In this document: positions 10,104-18,784 of the stretch, one piece after another | Position numbering within the stretch: the first letter of the stretch is position 1 | How the letters are laid out: every line of letters starts with the position of its first letter | Source: DATBLE01 sp963764565 | GTDB taxonomy: Bacteria > Actinomycetota > Thermoleophilia > Gaiellales > Gaiellaceae | Direction: 5' to 3' | Length of the DNA: 64,000 nucleotides | Assembly: GCA_963764565.1 (NCBI GenBank) | Contig: CAVXTD010000023.1 | Span: 124,001-188,000, forward strand | Notes under the pieces: generated by a model | Database searches by the model: none | Told to the model about the DNA's origin: nothing | The model's input: the letters and a program-made list of their open reading frames with translations, nothing else | Translations under genes and position numbers: made by a program

Positions 10104-11410
10104 GGCGGCTGCGGCCGCCGAGCGCGACCGGCCGACGGCGCGCTCGTCTCCGTCCGCGGCCTGAAGACGTACTACTCGATCCGGGGCAGCTTCGCTCGAC
10201 CGGCTGCATCGGCCGCGAGGCGGGCCAGGTGCAAGGCGGTCGACGACGTCTCGTTCGACCTCAGCAAGGGCGAGGTGCTCGGGCTCGTCGGCGAGTCGGG
10301 CAGCGGGAAGACGACGCTCGGCCGGACGCTGCTCGGGCTCGTCCGGGCGACGAGCGGGCAGCGTCGTCTTCGAGGGCGACGAGATCACGCAGTCTGCGCG
10401 AGCGCGAGCTGCGGGCGCTGCGGCAGCGGATGCAGATCGTCTTCCAGGATCCGCACGCGTCGCTGAACCCGGCGATGACGATCGGCGCAGTCGGTCGGGC
10501 ATCCGCTCCAGATCCACGGGATCGCCACGCCGCGGGAGCGAGGTCCGCGCGGCGCGTCGCCGAGGCGCTCGAGCACGTCGGGCTGGCGCCGGCCGAGCAG
10601 TTCATGGACAAGTACCCGTCCGACCTCTCCGGCGGGCAGAAGCAGCGGGCGGTGATCGCGCGGGCGATCATCCTCAACCCGGTCGCTGCTCGTCGCCGAC
10701 GAGCCGGTCTCGATGCTCGACATGAGCGTGCGGGCGAAGATCCTCGAGCTGATGCTCGCGCTCAAGCGCGACTTCGACCTCACCTACCTCTACATCACCC
10801 ACGACCTCGCGACGGCGAAGTTCTTCTGCGACCGGATCGCGATCATGTACCTGGGCCGGATCGTCGAGATCGGCCCGTCCGAGGCGATCTACGAGGATCC
10901 GAAGCACCCGTACACGCAGGCGCTGCTGCGCGCGATCCCCGAGCCCGACCCGAGGCGCAGCGTGCCGCGCGACCTGCCGCGGGGCGAGGTGCCGGACGCG
11001 GCGCGGCCGCCGCTCGGCTGCTCGTTCCACCCTCGCTGCCCGCAGCGCGTTCGAGATCTGCGGCTGGGAGACGCGCGACCTCCGCGACCTGCTCGAGGCC
11101 CGCTGGGCGCGGATGAGCGCCGGCCGAGTACGAGGCGGAGCGGCGCGATGTTCGGCGACCTGGAGGTGCTCGCCGAGCCGCGGCGCCGGCGTCCGCCTGC
11201 CCGCCCGCGGCGGGGCTCGCGGCGAGACCTGCTCGCGGTACTCGAGCAGGTCCGCGCCGGCGATCCCGACGAGCCGTTCTGGAAGGGCGTGCGCCACCTG
11301 CACGCAGACGGCGACGCGGTCGAGATCGAGTGGAACGAGCCGCGCGACCCGAAGCTCGTCCGGGCCGGCCGCGTCGCAGGTCGAGTGCCACCTCTACGGC
11401 TGGCGGCTAG
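10087..11410 (+). CDS. ABC importer ATPase, OppF/DppF type with C-terminal extension, frameshifted
   Basis: Second ATP-binding subunit. TTG 10087 follows a good ribosome site (GAGAGGAG, 10072-10079). Walker A is GESGSGKTT near 10291, the signature LSGGQKQRAVIARAI near 10627, Walker B VADEPVSMLDMS near 10690 and the cysteine-containing oligo_HPY motif GCSFHPRCPQ near 11017. After this the protein goes on for about 100 residues (LLAVLEQVRAGDPDEPFW.., ending VECHLYG), longer than a standard DppF. Several +1 indels break the frame, for example near 10363, 10393, 10490, 10684, 11048 and 11124. The exact stop is uncertain; I give a TAG at 11408. The gene converges with the next one. Confidence 0.8.
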
Positions 11411-14143
11411 TACGGCTTCGCGCGCGGTCGCGGTACTGCGGGGCGAGGTCGGCCTCCTCGACCGCGGGAAGCTGATCGTCGCCGGGTCCCCGTCCGAGAC
11501 GTAGCGAAGGCCGGGGTTCCGCTCGAGCAGGTCGAGCCACATCCCGGCGGTGAAATCGCGGGTGCCGTTCCAGTTCGGGTTCGTCCGGATTCTCGGGATC
11601 GCCGTCGGATCCCACTTCGTCGAGAACGGCGACGGGGCCGGCTCGGCGCCGGCGAGAAAGACGCCCGCGAAACGATACGACTGCCCGCCCCACGTGCCGC
11701 TGACCGCAAGCGATCCGGGATGTGGCAGCGAGCCCAGCGGGAGAGCCATCGTCTTCGGCTGGTAGCCGTGGCTCAGGTCGGAGAGCACGCGGTCGCCGAG
11801 GACGAGCTGGCGCTGAACCCCGATCGGGCCGAGCGTGTTCAGCGCGATGTGATCCTTCGTGTGGTTTCCGAGCTCGAAGCCGTGCTCGACCAGCCAGCTG
11901 ACCGTCGCCTCGGGCGTGCGGCCGTTGCCCTCGAACGCGTTGCGGGGAACGTAGAACGTGGCCGCTGCCGGAAAGTCGTGGTGGGTTGCCGAGAAGGCCT
12001 CGAGCACCCCGAGGCCCGAGGAGGGGTCGAGCTGTCCGTCGGGCAGGAACCCGACCTGGTTGTTCGTTGCGTCGTCGAATGTGAGCACGACCGGCGAGCG
12101 GCCCTTCGGGATGTCCAGCTTGCCCTCGACCAGGTCCGAGGCGCGCACCGGGTAGAACCCGTCGCGCCAGAGGCGAGTGAGCTCGGTGCGGAACTGGGTC
12201 GCCGTCATGTCGTAGACGCTTCCGTTCGGCCGGATCTGGTGGTGCATCAGCACCGGCACGACTCCGAGCTCGTCGGGCTCCAGGTTCCTGGCGATCTCGG
12301 CCGGGGTCTTGTGCTTGGGGAAGGCGGCGGTGCGGGCGTCGGTCGAGAGCGCGGCAGCCGTGTACGTGACGGACGGATCCCAGAGCAGGAACTCGTCGAT
12401 CCCGGCGTCGCGCGCTCCCTGGATCTCGGCGTCGACCTGGGCCGGGCCATAGTCCACGCCGAGCGAGAAGTCCTGGAGCCAGGGGACGACGCGCGCGCCC
12501 GTGCCGCGCACGTCCTTCTGGAAGTCCTCCAGCGAGCGCAGGACGATGTCGTAGGGCTGGGCGTTCGGATCGGCGACGCCGTACTCGCCGGGTGCCCAGT
12601 GGGAGGGGTAGACCATCGCCGACACGTAGTCGAGGTGCTCCGCCATCGCCGGGATGTCCTGGGCGACCTCCTGTGGCCGCGTCGCCGCGACGCCGAAGAC
12701 GGAGGCGCCGAGATACGTCCCGTACGGCTTGAGCGCAGCGCGAGTCTCGGCGAGGAACGAGACGATCGACTGCTCCGGTGTCCCCTTCAGGCCGGGGAAG
12801 ACCATCGTCGAGAGCGGGCCGTCGGGACGGCGGACGTAGTCGTAGAGGATCTCGTCGACGCCCATTCTCGCCGCCGAGACGGCGATGTCGATCTGGTAGC
12901 GGCGGACGACCGCGTTGGCGAAGTTCGTGAAGCCGCCGTAGCCGCCGTAGCGCTGGCCGTCCGGCGTCTGCACCACCTGGTTGCGCGTCGCCGGCCGTCC
13001 AGGCAGCCTGGGCAAAGAGCGGGTCGCGGAAGCAGACGAGGCGCCCGATCACGCGGACGCCCTTGCCGTGGAGGAGCTTGACCGCGGCGGCGAGGTCGAC
13101 GATCGGCTTGACGGCGCCGATCCTCGTCGCGAGCGGGACGCCGGCGTTCCAGCCGACAGTGCCGGACTCGTCCTTCAGGTCGAGCTCGACCGCGTTGATC
13201 CGGCCCTGGTCGATCAGGTCGAGGACCCCTGCCGCAGGCGTCGGATCGGCCCAGGCGTCGAAGGTGACGTGCACCGCGCGGATCGGGTGCGCCGGCGTGC
13301 GCGGTTGCATCGAGATCCAGATGCGGCGGGTGGTCGCGTTCCGGAGCGGGTCCGTGGCGACGAGCGTCACCGGCCCCTTCGGGCGCGTCGGCCACGAGAT
13401 CTGAAAGCGGCCGTCCTGGACGAGCACGGGCTTGCCGTCGGCGATCAGGCTCGCTCCCGGCTCGAGCGTGCCGGCGATCCGGATCGGGCTCGCCCGCGGG
13501 GATCAGCACTCCCGGCGGATCGAGCGCGATCTGGCGGGCCCGTCGTGTCGACGGTGAAGCGCCAGCTCTTCGTCGTGCGCGAGCCGGGGAAGCTTCCCGC
13601 GGCGGTCGCCTGCAGGCGATGCGGCCCCTCGCCCAGCGAGCGTCCCGTCGAAGACGATCCGGCCCTTCGACGCATAGGCGCGGCTCGTCACGTCGGCGCC
13701 GTCGAGCTTCCAGCGCACACGGTCGAGGACGCTCTGGTCTCCCCCGACTGAAAACGTCAGCGAAGGGAGAAGCGCGGGACCGATTCCGGCGCCCTGCGAG
13801 GGCCCGGCCGCGTCGAGGCCGGGCGCTGCGAGGCGCGCTCCGAGCGCCAGGGTTGCGAACACGAGTGCGCCGAGCACGCCGAGCGCCACGGCGAGCCGGA
13901 AGAAGCCGTGTCCCCAGCGCCGTTTCGGCTCCCTCGGGCTCGTCGTCGGCTCGTCGTCCCGGCCGGCCCCTGGCCGCCATCGTCGGGTGGCGTGGGGGGC
14001 CGGGGGGCGATCGAGCGCAAGCGTTCGACCTCGTCGATCAGGAGCAGGATCGCGCGCCCGGCGGGTCGAAGCTCAGCATGCGACTCGTCCTCGGCAAGCC
14101 GCTTGCCCCACCGGCGGAGCTCGTCGATCTGGCGGCGATCCAC
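11394..14143 (-). CDS. Membrane-anchored putative glycoside hydrolase plus polysaccharide deacetylase, frameshifted
   Basis: Large extracytoplasmic carbohydrate-active protein. GTG 14143 gives a cytoplasmic, charged helical N-terminus (RRQIDELRRWGKRLAEDES), then a Pro-rich linker and one membrane helix (VALGVLGALVFATLALG, near 13890). A beta-sandwich-like region follows. Next comes a putative glycoside hydrolase domain of the DUF4015/GHL type (HVTFDAWADP, AVELDLKDESG, DEILYDYVRRPDGP). The C-terminal third is a CE4-type deacetylase (VPVLMHHQIRP, VVLTFDDATNN, GHELGNHTKDH-like ELGNHTKDH). Indels near 13930, 13645, 13530, 13465 and 13005 interrupt it. It probably acts on surface polysaccharide. 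The 3' end near 11400 is uncertain. Confidence 0.75.
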
Positions 14144-14149
14144 TCGGAA

Positions 14150-14155
14150 AGTCTA
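14150..14155 (-). promoter_or_regulatory. -10 element for leaderless transcription of the hydrolase/deacetylase gene
   Basis: On the minus strand TAGACT lies six bases before the GTG start at 14143, with no purine-rich ribosome site between. The spacing matches other first genes in this window, so the transcript probably starts at or near the start codon. Confidence 0.5.
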
Positions 14156-15097
14156 GGCCGGAAACGTCTCCGGGGCCGAGCGCGCGCGCTCGACCAGCGC
14201 CTCGTCGATATTGCGGCCCGTGACGACGAGGACGACGGGGCCGTCGAGCTCCGGAAGCTGGGGGAGTGCGGCCAGAGCGGCAGAGGCGGCCCCCTCGGCG
14301 CGGATCCCGACGCTGTCGAAGGCTGCAACGGCATGCGCGATCGCCCGCTCGCCGACGCGCAGCATGTGGGTTGCGACCTCGGCGAGCACGGCGACGGCGT
14401 AGGGGATCGCGACTCGCACGGCGAGGCCGTCGGCGAATGTTGCCGAGCGGACGTCCTCGACGACGCGCCCAGCGGCCCAGCTCTCGGCCATCACCGGCGC
14501 GCCGGCGGCGACCACGCCGACGCGAAGCGTCTCGGGCGAGCGGCGGAGGAGCGCGCGCCCGACGCCGCCGAGCAGCGCACCGTTCCCGACCGGGACGACG
14601 ACGGCCGCGGCCGGCTCGGCGAGCTGGTCGAGGATCTCGTCGCCGATCGCCGCGTAGCCCTCGTACTGCGCGGGCTCGGCGCCGTCCTCGAAGAACGGCA
14701 GCCCGCGGCCGGTCGCGTGAGCGCGGGCCAGTTCCTTCGCCTCGTCGAGGTCGGAGCCGGCGACGTGCAGGTCGGCGTCGAGGCGCCGAAGGTGCTCGAG
14801 CTTCGCCACGCTTGCTCCGTCAGGCACGAACACGACGGCACGGAGGCCGACCCGCCGGGCGGCCCACGCGGTTGCGGCGCCGTGGTTCCCGGTCGACGCG
14901 GTGACCACCGCCGTTGAGCCTTCCGCCTTCATGCGCTCGAGCGTCGGCAGCGCCCCGCGCCACTTGAACGCGCCTAGCTCGTGCACGTCTTCGCGCTTCA
15001 GGAAGAGGCTTCGTCCGGCGGCGAGCGCCTCAGGCGCGGGCTCGAGCGGAGTCACCCCGTAGAGTCTTGCGCATGCCGACCGTGCAGCTGTTCGCAA
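14153..15097 (-). CDS. PLP-dependent threonine/serine dehydratase-like protein
   Basis: Fold type II pyridoxal-phosphate enzyme, most like threonine (serine) dehydratases that deaminate the amino acid to a 2-oxo acid. The PLP lysine is in GAFKWRGA, and the phosphate-binding loop is ASTGNHGAATAW. A Gly-rich loop (VPVGNGALLGGVG) and the C-terminal VVLVVTGRNID complete the family pattern. No ACT regulatory domain is present (about 300 residues). The start is unsettled: ATG 15097 lies inside the divergent lutA gene, while GTG 15055 removes overlap but leaves a short N-terminus. Confidence 0.85.
   Translation of the reverse strand: MRTAARSACARLYGVTPLEPAPEALAAGRSLFLKREDVHELGAFKWRGALPTLERMKAEGSTAVVTASTGNHGAATAWAARRVGLRAVVFVPDGASVAKLEHLRRLDADLHVAGSDLDEAKELARAHATGRGLPFFEDGAEPAQYEGYAAIGDEILDQLAEPAAAVVVPVGNGALLGGVGRALLRRSPETLRVGVVAAGAPVMAESWAAGRVVEDVRSATFADGLAVRVAIPYAVAVLAEVATHMLRVGERAIAHAVAAFDSVGIRAEGAASAALAALPQLPELDGPVVLVVTGRNIDEALVERARSAPETFPA
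15060..15065 (+). promoter_or_regulatory. -10 element for leaderless lutA
   Basis: TAGAGT ends seven bases before ATG 15073, with no Shine-Dalgarno sequence between them. It supports ATG 15073 over the TTG at 15067 and suggests a leaderless lutABC messenger. Confidence 0.45.
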
Positions 15098-15762
15098 CGT
15101 GCCTCGGCGACCTCGCGTTCCCCGGCGCGGTCGCCGATGCGGAGACGCTGCTGCGCCGCGCCGGTTTCGAGGTCGAGTTCCCGAGTCGCCAGGTCTGCTG
15201 CGGTCAGCCGGCGTTCAACTCCGGCCATCGGGCCGCCGCGCGCAGGGTCGCCCGGTCGTTCGTGAAGGCGTTCTCGCGGTCGGCCCCGATCGTCGTCCCC
15301 TCGGGGTCGTGCGCGACGATGGCTTCGCACTACTTGCCCGAACTCGTCGGTGTCGAGCCGTACGAGGTGTGGGAGCTGTCCGCCTTCCTCGTCTCCTCGG
15401 GGTACCGGCCCTTGCCGCGAAACGAACGCCGGCGGATCGCCTACCACGACTCGTGCCACATGCTTCGCGAGCTTCGGATCGCGGACGAGCCGCGCAGGCT
15501 GCTGGGCGCCTCGGGCGCGGAGCTCGTGCCGATCGACCGGCCCGATCTCTGCTGTGGGTTCGGCGGAACGTTCTCGGTGCGTCAGCCGGAGGTGTCGCTG
15601 GCGATGGCCGACGACAAGCTCGCGAGCGCCGACGGTGCCGGGGTGCTCGTCACCGCCGACCCGGGCTGCCTGATGCACCTGCGCGGACGGGCCGAACACA
15701 CGGGTGCGTCCTTGCGCGTCGTCCACCTGGCGACCGCTCTCGCCCGAGGCGTCGATGGCTGA
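15073..15762 (+). CDS. lutA: LutA/LldE-type (Fe-S)-binding subunit of lactate oxidation complex
   Basis: Subunit of the LutABC L-lactate oxidation (iron-sulfur) complex. It has the two cysteine-rich CCG domains of the family: VCCGQPAFNSGH in the N-terminal half and DLCCGFGGTFSVRQ in the C-terminal half, with DSCHMLRELRI between. Length of 229 residues is close to LutA. It overlaps lutB by 8 bases, so lutABC is one translation-coupled operon. Confidence 0.9.
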   Translation: MPTVQLFATCLGDLAFPGAVADAETLLRRAGFEVEFPSRQVCCGQPAFNSGHRAAARRVARSFVKAFSRSAPIVVPSGSCATMASHYLPELVGVEPYEVWELSAFLVSSGYRPLPRNERRRIAYHDSCHMLRELRIADEPRRLLGASGAELVPIDRPDLCCGFGGTFSVRQPEVSLAMADDKLASADGAGVLVTADPGCLMHLRGRAEHTGASLRVVHLATALARGVDG

Positions 15763-17128
15763 CCTCGCCCAGCCCGCCCCGCGCTTCCGGGAGATCGCAC
15801 GGGGCAAGCTCGGCGACACGCACGTCCAGGACGCGCTCGACACGGCGACGAACCGGCTGCGGACGAACCGGGTTGCTGCGTGGGGGGACTTGCCCGACCT
15901 CGAGGCGCTGCGCGAGCGAGCCCACGCGATCAAGATGGAGGTGATCGACGACCTCGAAGGGCATGTCGCCCGGTTCACCGCTGCGCTGGAGGCCCGCGGC
16001 GGTCACGTCCACTTCGCGCGCACCGCCGAGGAGGCGAGCACCTACATCGCCGAGGTGTGCAGGCGGAGCGGAGCGAAGCTCGCGGCCAAGTCGAAGTCGA
16101 TGGCGACCGAGGAGATCGGGCTGAACGAGGCACTCGAGGCAGTCGGCGTCAAGCCGGTCGAGACCGACCTGGGCGAATACATCCTGCAACTCGCAGGCGA
16201 GCACCCGGTGCACATCGTCGCGCCGGCGATCGAGAAGACGGCTGCGCAGGTTGCGGAGCTGCTGTCTCGTGCAGGGGGCGAGCCCGTGCCGGCCGAGCTC
16301 GAGGCGCTGACGGCCGAGGCGCGCCGGCAGCTGCGCGAGACCTTTCTGGCGGCGGACGTCGGGATCACAGGCGCCAACTTCGGCGTCTCCTCGACCGGTT
16401 CGATCTGCCTGGTCACGAACGAGGGCAACGGGCGGTTGGTCAGCTCGATTCCGAGAGTGCACATCGCGCTGATGGGCATGGAGCGGCTCGTCCCCACGAC
16501 GGCCGACCTCGCCGTGCTGCTCAAGCTGCTTGCACGCAGCGGAACCGGCCAGAAGCTGACCGTCTACACGACGCTCCTCACCGGCCCGCGGCGGGTCGGC
16601 GAGGAGGACGGCCCCGAGGAGATGCACGTGGTCATCCTCGACAACGGCCGCTCGAACCTCCTTCGCGGCCGCTACAGGGAGATGCTCGCCTGCATTCGCT
16701 GCGGCGCGTGCCTGAACGTCTGTCCCGTCTACCGGAAGTCGGGGGGCGGGGCGTACGGGCCCGTCTACTCGGGGCCGATGGGAGCGGTGCTGATTCCGCT
16801 CCTGGTCGGGCTCGAGCGGGCACCGTCGCTGCCGCACGCCTCGTCGCTTTGCGGCGCGTGCACGGACGCCTGCCCGGTGAAGATCCCACTGCACGAGCTG
16901 CTGCTCGATCTGCGGCGCGACCTCGTCGAGGGGGGCGTCGGCTCGCGGCTCGAGCAGCTCGCGTTCTGGCTCTGGTCGATTGCGTGGGCATCGCCGCTCG
17001 GCTACCGGCTGACGACGAGGCTCGCGCGGGTCGGCGCGCCGCTCGGGGGGCTCGTCGGTCCTGGACGCGCGTGGGCGTCGGGTCGAACGCTGCCGCGCCT
17101 CTCCCGGCGCTACCGCGACCGCCGATGA
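15755..17128 (+). CDS. lutB: LutB-type iron-sulfur lactate oxidation protein
   Basis: Ferredoxin-domain subunit of LutABC. The N-terminal LUD (DUF162) domain includes AKSKSMATEEIGLN and ANFGVSSTGSICLVTNEGNG. Two 4Fe-4S motifs follow, CIRCGACLNVCP and CGACTDACP, then a C-terminal helical domain ending in a basic tail. It is 457 residues, typical for LutB. ATG 15755 is chosen because earlier codons lie deep inside lutA. Its stop overlaps the lutC ATG (ATGA). Confidence 0.93.
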   Translation: MADLAQPAPRFREIARGKLGDTHVQDALDTATNRLRTNRVAAWGDLPDLEALRERAHAIKMEVIDDLEGHVARFTAALEARGGHVHFARTAEEASTYIAEVCRRSGAKLAAKSKSMATEEIGLNEALEAVGVKPVETDLGEYILQLAGEHPVHIVAPAIEKTAAQVAELLSRAGGEPVPAELEALTAEARRQLRETFLAADVGITGANFGVSSTGSICLVTNEGNGRLVSSIPRVHIALMGMERLVPTTADLAVLLKLLARSGTGQKLTVYTTLLTGPRRVGEEDGPEEMHVVILDNGRSNLLRGRYREMLACIRCGACLNVCPVYRKSGGGAYGPVYSGPMGAVLIPLLVGLERAPSLPHASSLCGACTDACPVKIPLHELLLDLRRDLVEGGVGSRLEQLAFWLWSIAWASPLGYRLTTRLARVGAPLGGLVGPGRAWASGRTLPRLSRRYRDRR

Positions 17129-17505
17129 GCCTCGCTGAAGAGTTCGCGGCGAATGCAGCGGCCGTCGGCTGCCACGTCCACCGGGACGAGCCGCCCACGA
17201 TCGAGGGCGCCGGGGTTTCGACCGCAATCTACGGGCTGGCCGACACCGGCAGCGTCGTCCTGGCCGCGTCGCCGGACGAGCCGCGCGGTCGGTCGCTGCT
17301 CCCGGACGTTCACGTCACGTTGCTCCACGAAGACCGCATCCTGCCCGGGCTCGACGAGCTCTTCGCCGCACTCGGCGACGAGCTGCCGAGCGCGCTGGCG
17401 ATCGTCACAGGCCCGAGCCGGAGCGCCGACATCGAGCAGAGGCTGGCGGTCGGCGTCCACGGCCCGCGCGAGGTTCATGTCGTCCTCTTGGGCCGGCCCG
17501 CATAG
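17125..17505 (+). CDS. lutC: LutC-like LUD-domain protein, short
   Basis: Third gene of the lut operon, 126 residues from ATG 17125. It carries the core of the LUD domain (VSTAIYGLADTGSVVLAAS, LLPDVHVTLLHEDRI and a C-terminal REVHVVLLGRPA). It is clearly shorter than typical LutC of about 200 residues, lacking most of the N-terminal extension. Its role is presumed accessory to lactate oxidation. The RAYT cassette begins 13 bp after the stop. Confidence 0.8.
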   Translation: MSLAEEFAANAAAVGCHVHRDEPPTIEGAGVSTAIYGLADTGSVVLAASPDEPRGRSLLPDVHVTLLHEDRILPGLDELFAALGDELPSALAIVTGPSRSADIEQRLAVGVHGPREVHVVLLGRPA

Positions 17506-17517
17506 CCCTTTACGGCC

Positions 17518-17544
17518 GTGTCCCAGGGACAGTCCCTCGGACAC
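17518..17544. repeat. Left REP-like palindrome of the RAYT cassette
   Basis: GTGTCC and GGACAC arms (17518-17523 and 17539-17544) enclose AGGGAC and GTCCCT arms (17525-17530 and 17532-17537) around a single A. One C:C mismatch separates the two stem segments. Confidence 0.75.
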
Positions 17545-17546
17545 GA

Positions 17547-18017
17547 TCAAACCGCCACGGCCGTCTCGGTCAAGTCGGCCGGCAATCGCACCTCCGACCA
17601 ACTCCACAACCAGTCCTTCGCCTCGCGGCAAAGACCTGCAACCACAGGGTTTTCGAGGACATATTCGATCGCCGCCTGCAGATGTTCGTCGTCCTCGATC
17701 ACCCACGACGAGAACCGGTTCTCGAACAGGTGTCCTCGTCGCTCGTGGCGTCGGTTGAAGGCCTGCGCGTGCAGCCCGTTCAGGCGATGCACGGCGTTCG
17801 ACATCTGCTCCCGCTTCGACTCGACGACGAGGTGATAGTGAGTGCCCATCAGGCACCAAGCAATGACGTGCCAGCCCCAGAGGTCGGAAGTTTGTTGCAG
17901 GAGCAGGAGAAATCTGCGGCGGTCGAAATCGTCCAGGAAGATGAGGCTGCCCGCGACGCCGAGCGAGGTGACGTGGAAGAAGCCGCTCGGTAGGTTCTTT
18001 CTTGGCCGACGAGGCAT
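17547..18017 (-). CDS. REP-associated Y1 transposase (RAYT), catalytic Tyr position occupied by His
   Basis: HUH-superfamily single-strand nuclease of the IS200/RAYT family, 156 residues from ATG 18017 (MPRRPRK). Family marks are HVTSLGV near residue 15, IFLDDFDRRRFLLLL, the HUH metal site GTHYHLVVE (H60, H62), and FNRRHERRGHLFENRFSSW. The C-terminal part reads AIEYVLENPVVAGL. Related proteins usually have Tyr in the segment before FNRRH (GLYAQ.FN). Here residue 83 is His (codon at 17769-17771), one transition from Tyr. If that Tyr is the nucleophile, this copy is catalytically dead. The upstream in-frame extension lacks family similarity. Confidence 0.85.
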   Translation of the reverse strand: MPRRPRKNLPSGFFHVTSLGVAGSLIFLDDFDRRRFLLLLQQTSDLWGWHVIAWCLMGTHYHLVVESKREQMSNAVHRLNGLHAQAFNRRHERRGHLFENRFSSWVIEDDEHLQAAIEYVLENPVVAGLCREAKDWLWSWSEVRLPADLTETAVAV

Positions 18018-18076
18018 GCTGCTCCGACCGTAGCGAACACCGCGCGCGGCGCCGGTGAACGTCACACCCTTGTAAC

Positions 18077-18096
18077 AGGGACTGTCCCTGGGACAC
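18077..18096. repeat. Right REP-like palindrome of the RAYT cassette
   Basis: AGGGAC (18077-18082) and GTCCCT (18084-18089) flank a T, followed by GGGACAC. It is identical over 20 bases to the reverse complement of the left end. The outer arm on the transposase side (TGTAAC) has diverged from GTGTCC. Confidence 0.75.
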
Positions 18097-18117
18097 GGCT
18101 GGAAGGGGCACGTCGGT

Positions 18118-18123
18118 TAGGCT
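18118..18123 (+). promoter_or_regulatory. -10 element for leaderless FAH-family gene
   Basis: TAGGCT ends six bases before ATG 18130, and no ribosome site lies between. This is the same geometry as the other leaderless candidates in the window. Confidence 0.45.
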
Positions 18124-18129
18124 CACGAC

Positions 18130-18780
18130 ATGCTGCCGATCGATCGCCCCTCGAAGATCGTCTGCGTCGGCCTCAACTACCGCGACCACGCGGAGGAGCA
18201 GGGCGCGCCGCTGCCTCAGGCGCCGCTCCTGTTCGCAAAGTGGCAGAACACGCTGATCGGGCCAGGGGAGCCGATCGTGATCCCGCCGATCGTGACGAAG
18301 TGCGATTACGAGGCCGAGCTCGGCGTCGTCATCGGCTCGCGCGTCCGCGGGGCCTCGAAGGAAAACGCGCTCGAGGCGGTCATGGGCTACATCTGCGTCA
18401 ACGACGTCTCGGCGCGCGACCTCCAGTTCGCGGACGGGCAGTGGACACGCGGCAAGTCGCCGGACACGTTCTGCCCCGTCGGCCCGCGGCTCGTGCCCCG
18501 CGACGAGATCGACGACCCGCAGCACCTGTCGATCCGCGCGGTGCTGAACGGCACGCCGATGCAGGAGTCCTCGACCTCGAACATGGTCTTCGGCGTCGCC
18601 GAGCTGATCGCCTACATCACGCAGACGATCACCCTCGAGCCTGGGGATCTGATCGCGACGGGGACGCCCGCGGGCGTCGGAGCCTTCCGCGACCCGCCGG
18701 TGTTCATGCATCCGGGCGACGAGATCACGATCGAGATCGAGGGGCTCGGCTCGCTGACGAACCCGGTCACGGCCGGCTAG
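18130..18780 (+). CDS. Fumarylacetoacetate hydrolase family protein
   Basis: FAH-fold metal-dependent hydrolase, decarboxylase or hydratase of 216 residues. The divalent-metal acids are visible as E61 and E63 in DYEAELGVVIG and D92 in NDVSARDLQ, and H20 in NYRDHAEEQ matches the catalytic His of the FAHD1-like group. The C-terminus has the family motif GDLIATGTPAGVG. The substrate cannot be told; homologues act on 2-oxo acids such as fumarylpyruvate or 2-hydroxyhepta-diene-dioate. An MFS transporter starts 4 bp downstream and may carry the substrate. Confidence 0.9.
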   Translation: MLPIDRPSKIVCVGLNYRDHAEEQGAPLPQAPLLFAKWQNTLIGPGEPIVIPPIVTKCDYEAELGVVIGSRVRGASKENALEAVMGYICVNDVSARDLQFADGQWTRGKSPDTFCPVGPRLVPRDEIDDPQHLSIRAVLNGTPMQESSTSNMVFGVAELIAYITQTITLEPGDLIATGTPAGVGAFRDPPVFMHPGDEITIEIEGLGSLTNPVTAG

Positions 18781-18784
18781 GTAG

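Larger units (their letters stand above)
17518..18096. mobile_element. RAYT cassette bounded by inverted palindromic ends
   Basis: A 579-bp unit consists of one Y1-type transposase gene flanked by inverted copies of the same palindromic sequence. The reverse complement of 17518-17537 is identical over 20 bases to 18077-18096 (AGGGACTGTCCCTGGGACAC). Each copy is itself a hairpin around AGGGAC/GTCCCT. This is the organisation of a REP-associated tyrosine transposase with its REP ends. It sits cleanly between lutC and the FAH gene. Confidence 0.8.

Noticed and set aside
8177..11116. One 979-codon open frame across the permease and both ATPases
   Set aside because: It is a patchwork: family motifs appear and vanish as the true frame changes at indels. 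It is not a fusion protein.
5380..11410. Importer operon as true pseudogenes
   Set aside because: Nearly all lesions are +1 indels in repeated contexts, there are few in-frame stops or missense losses of motifs, and both Walker sets and the EAA loops are intact.
10889..13015. Single 708-codon minus-strand frame reaching into the DppF region
   Set aside because: Only the part down to about 11.45 kb shows deacetylase sequence; the rest is the antisense of the ATPase gene.
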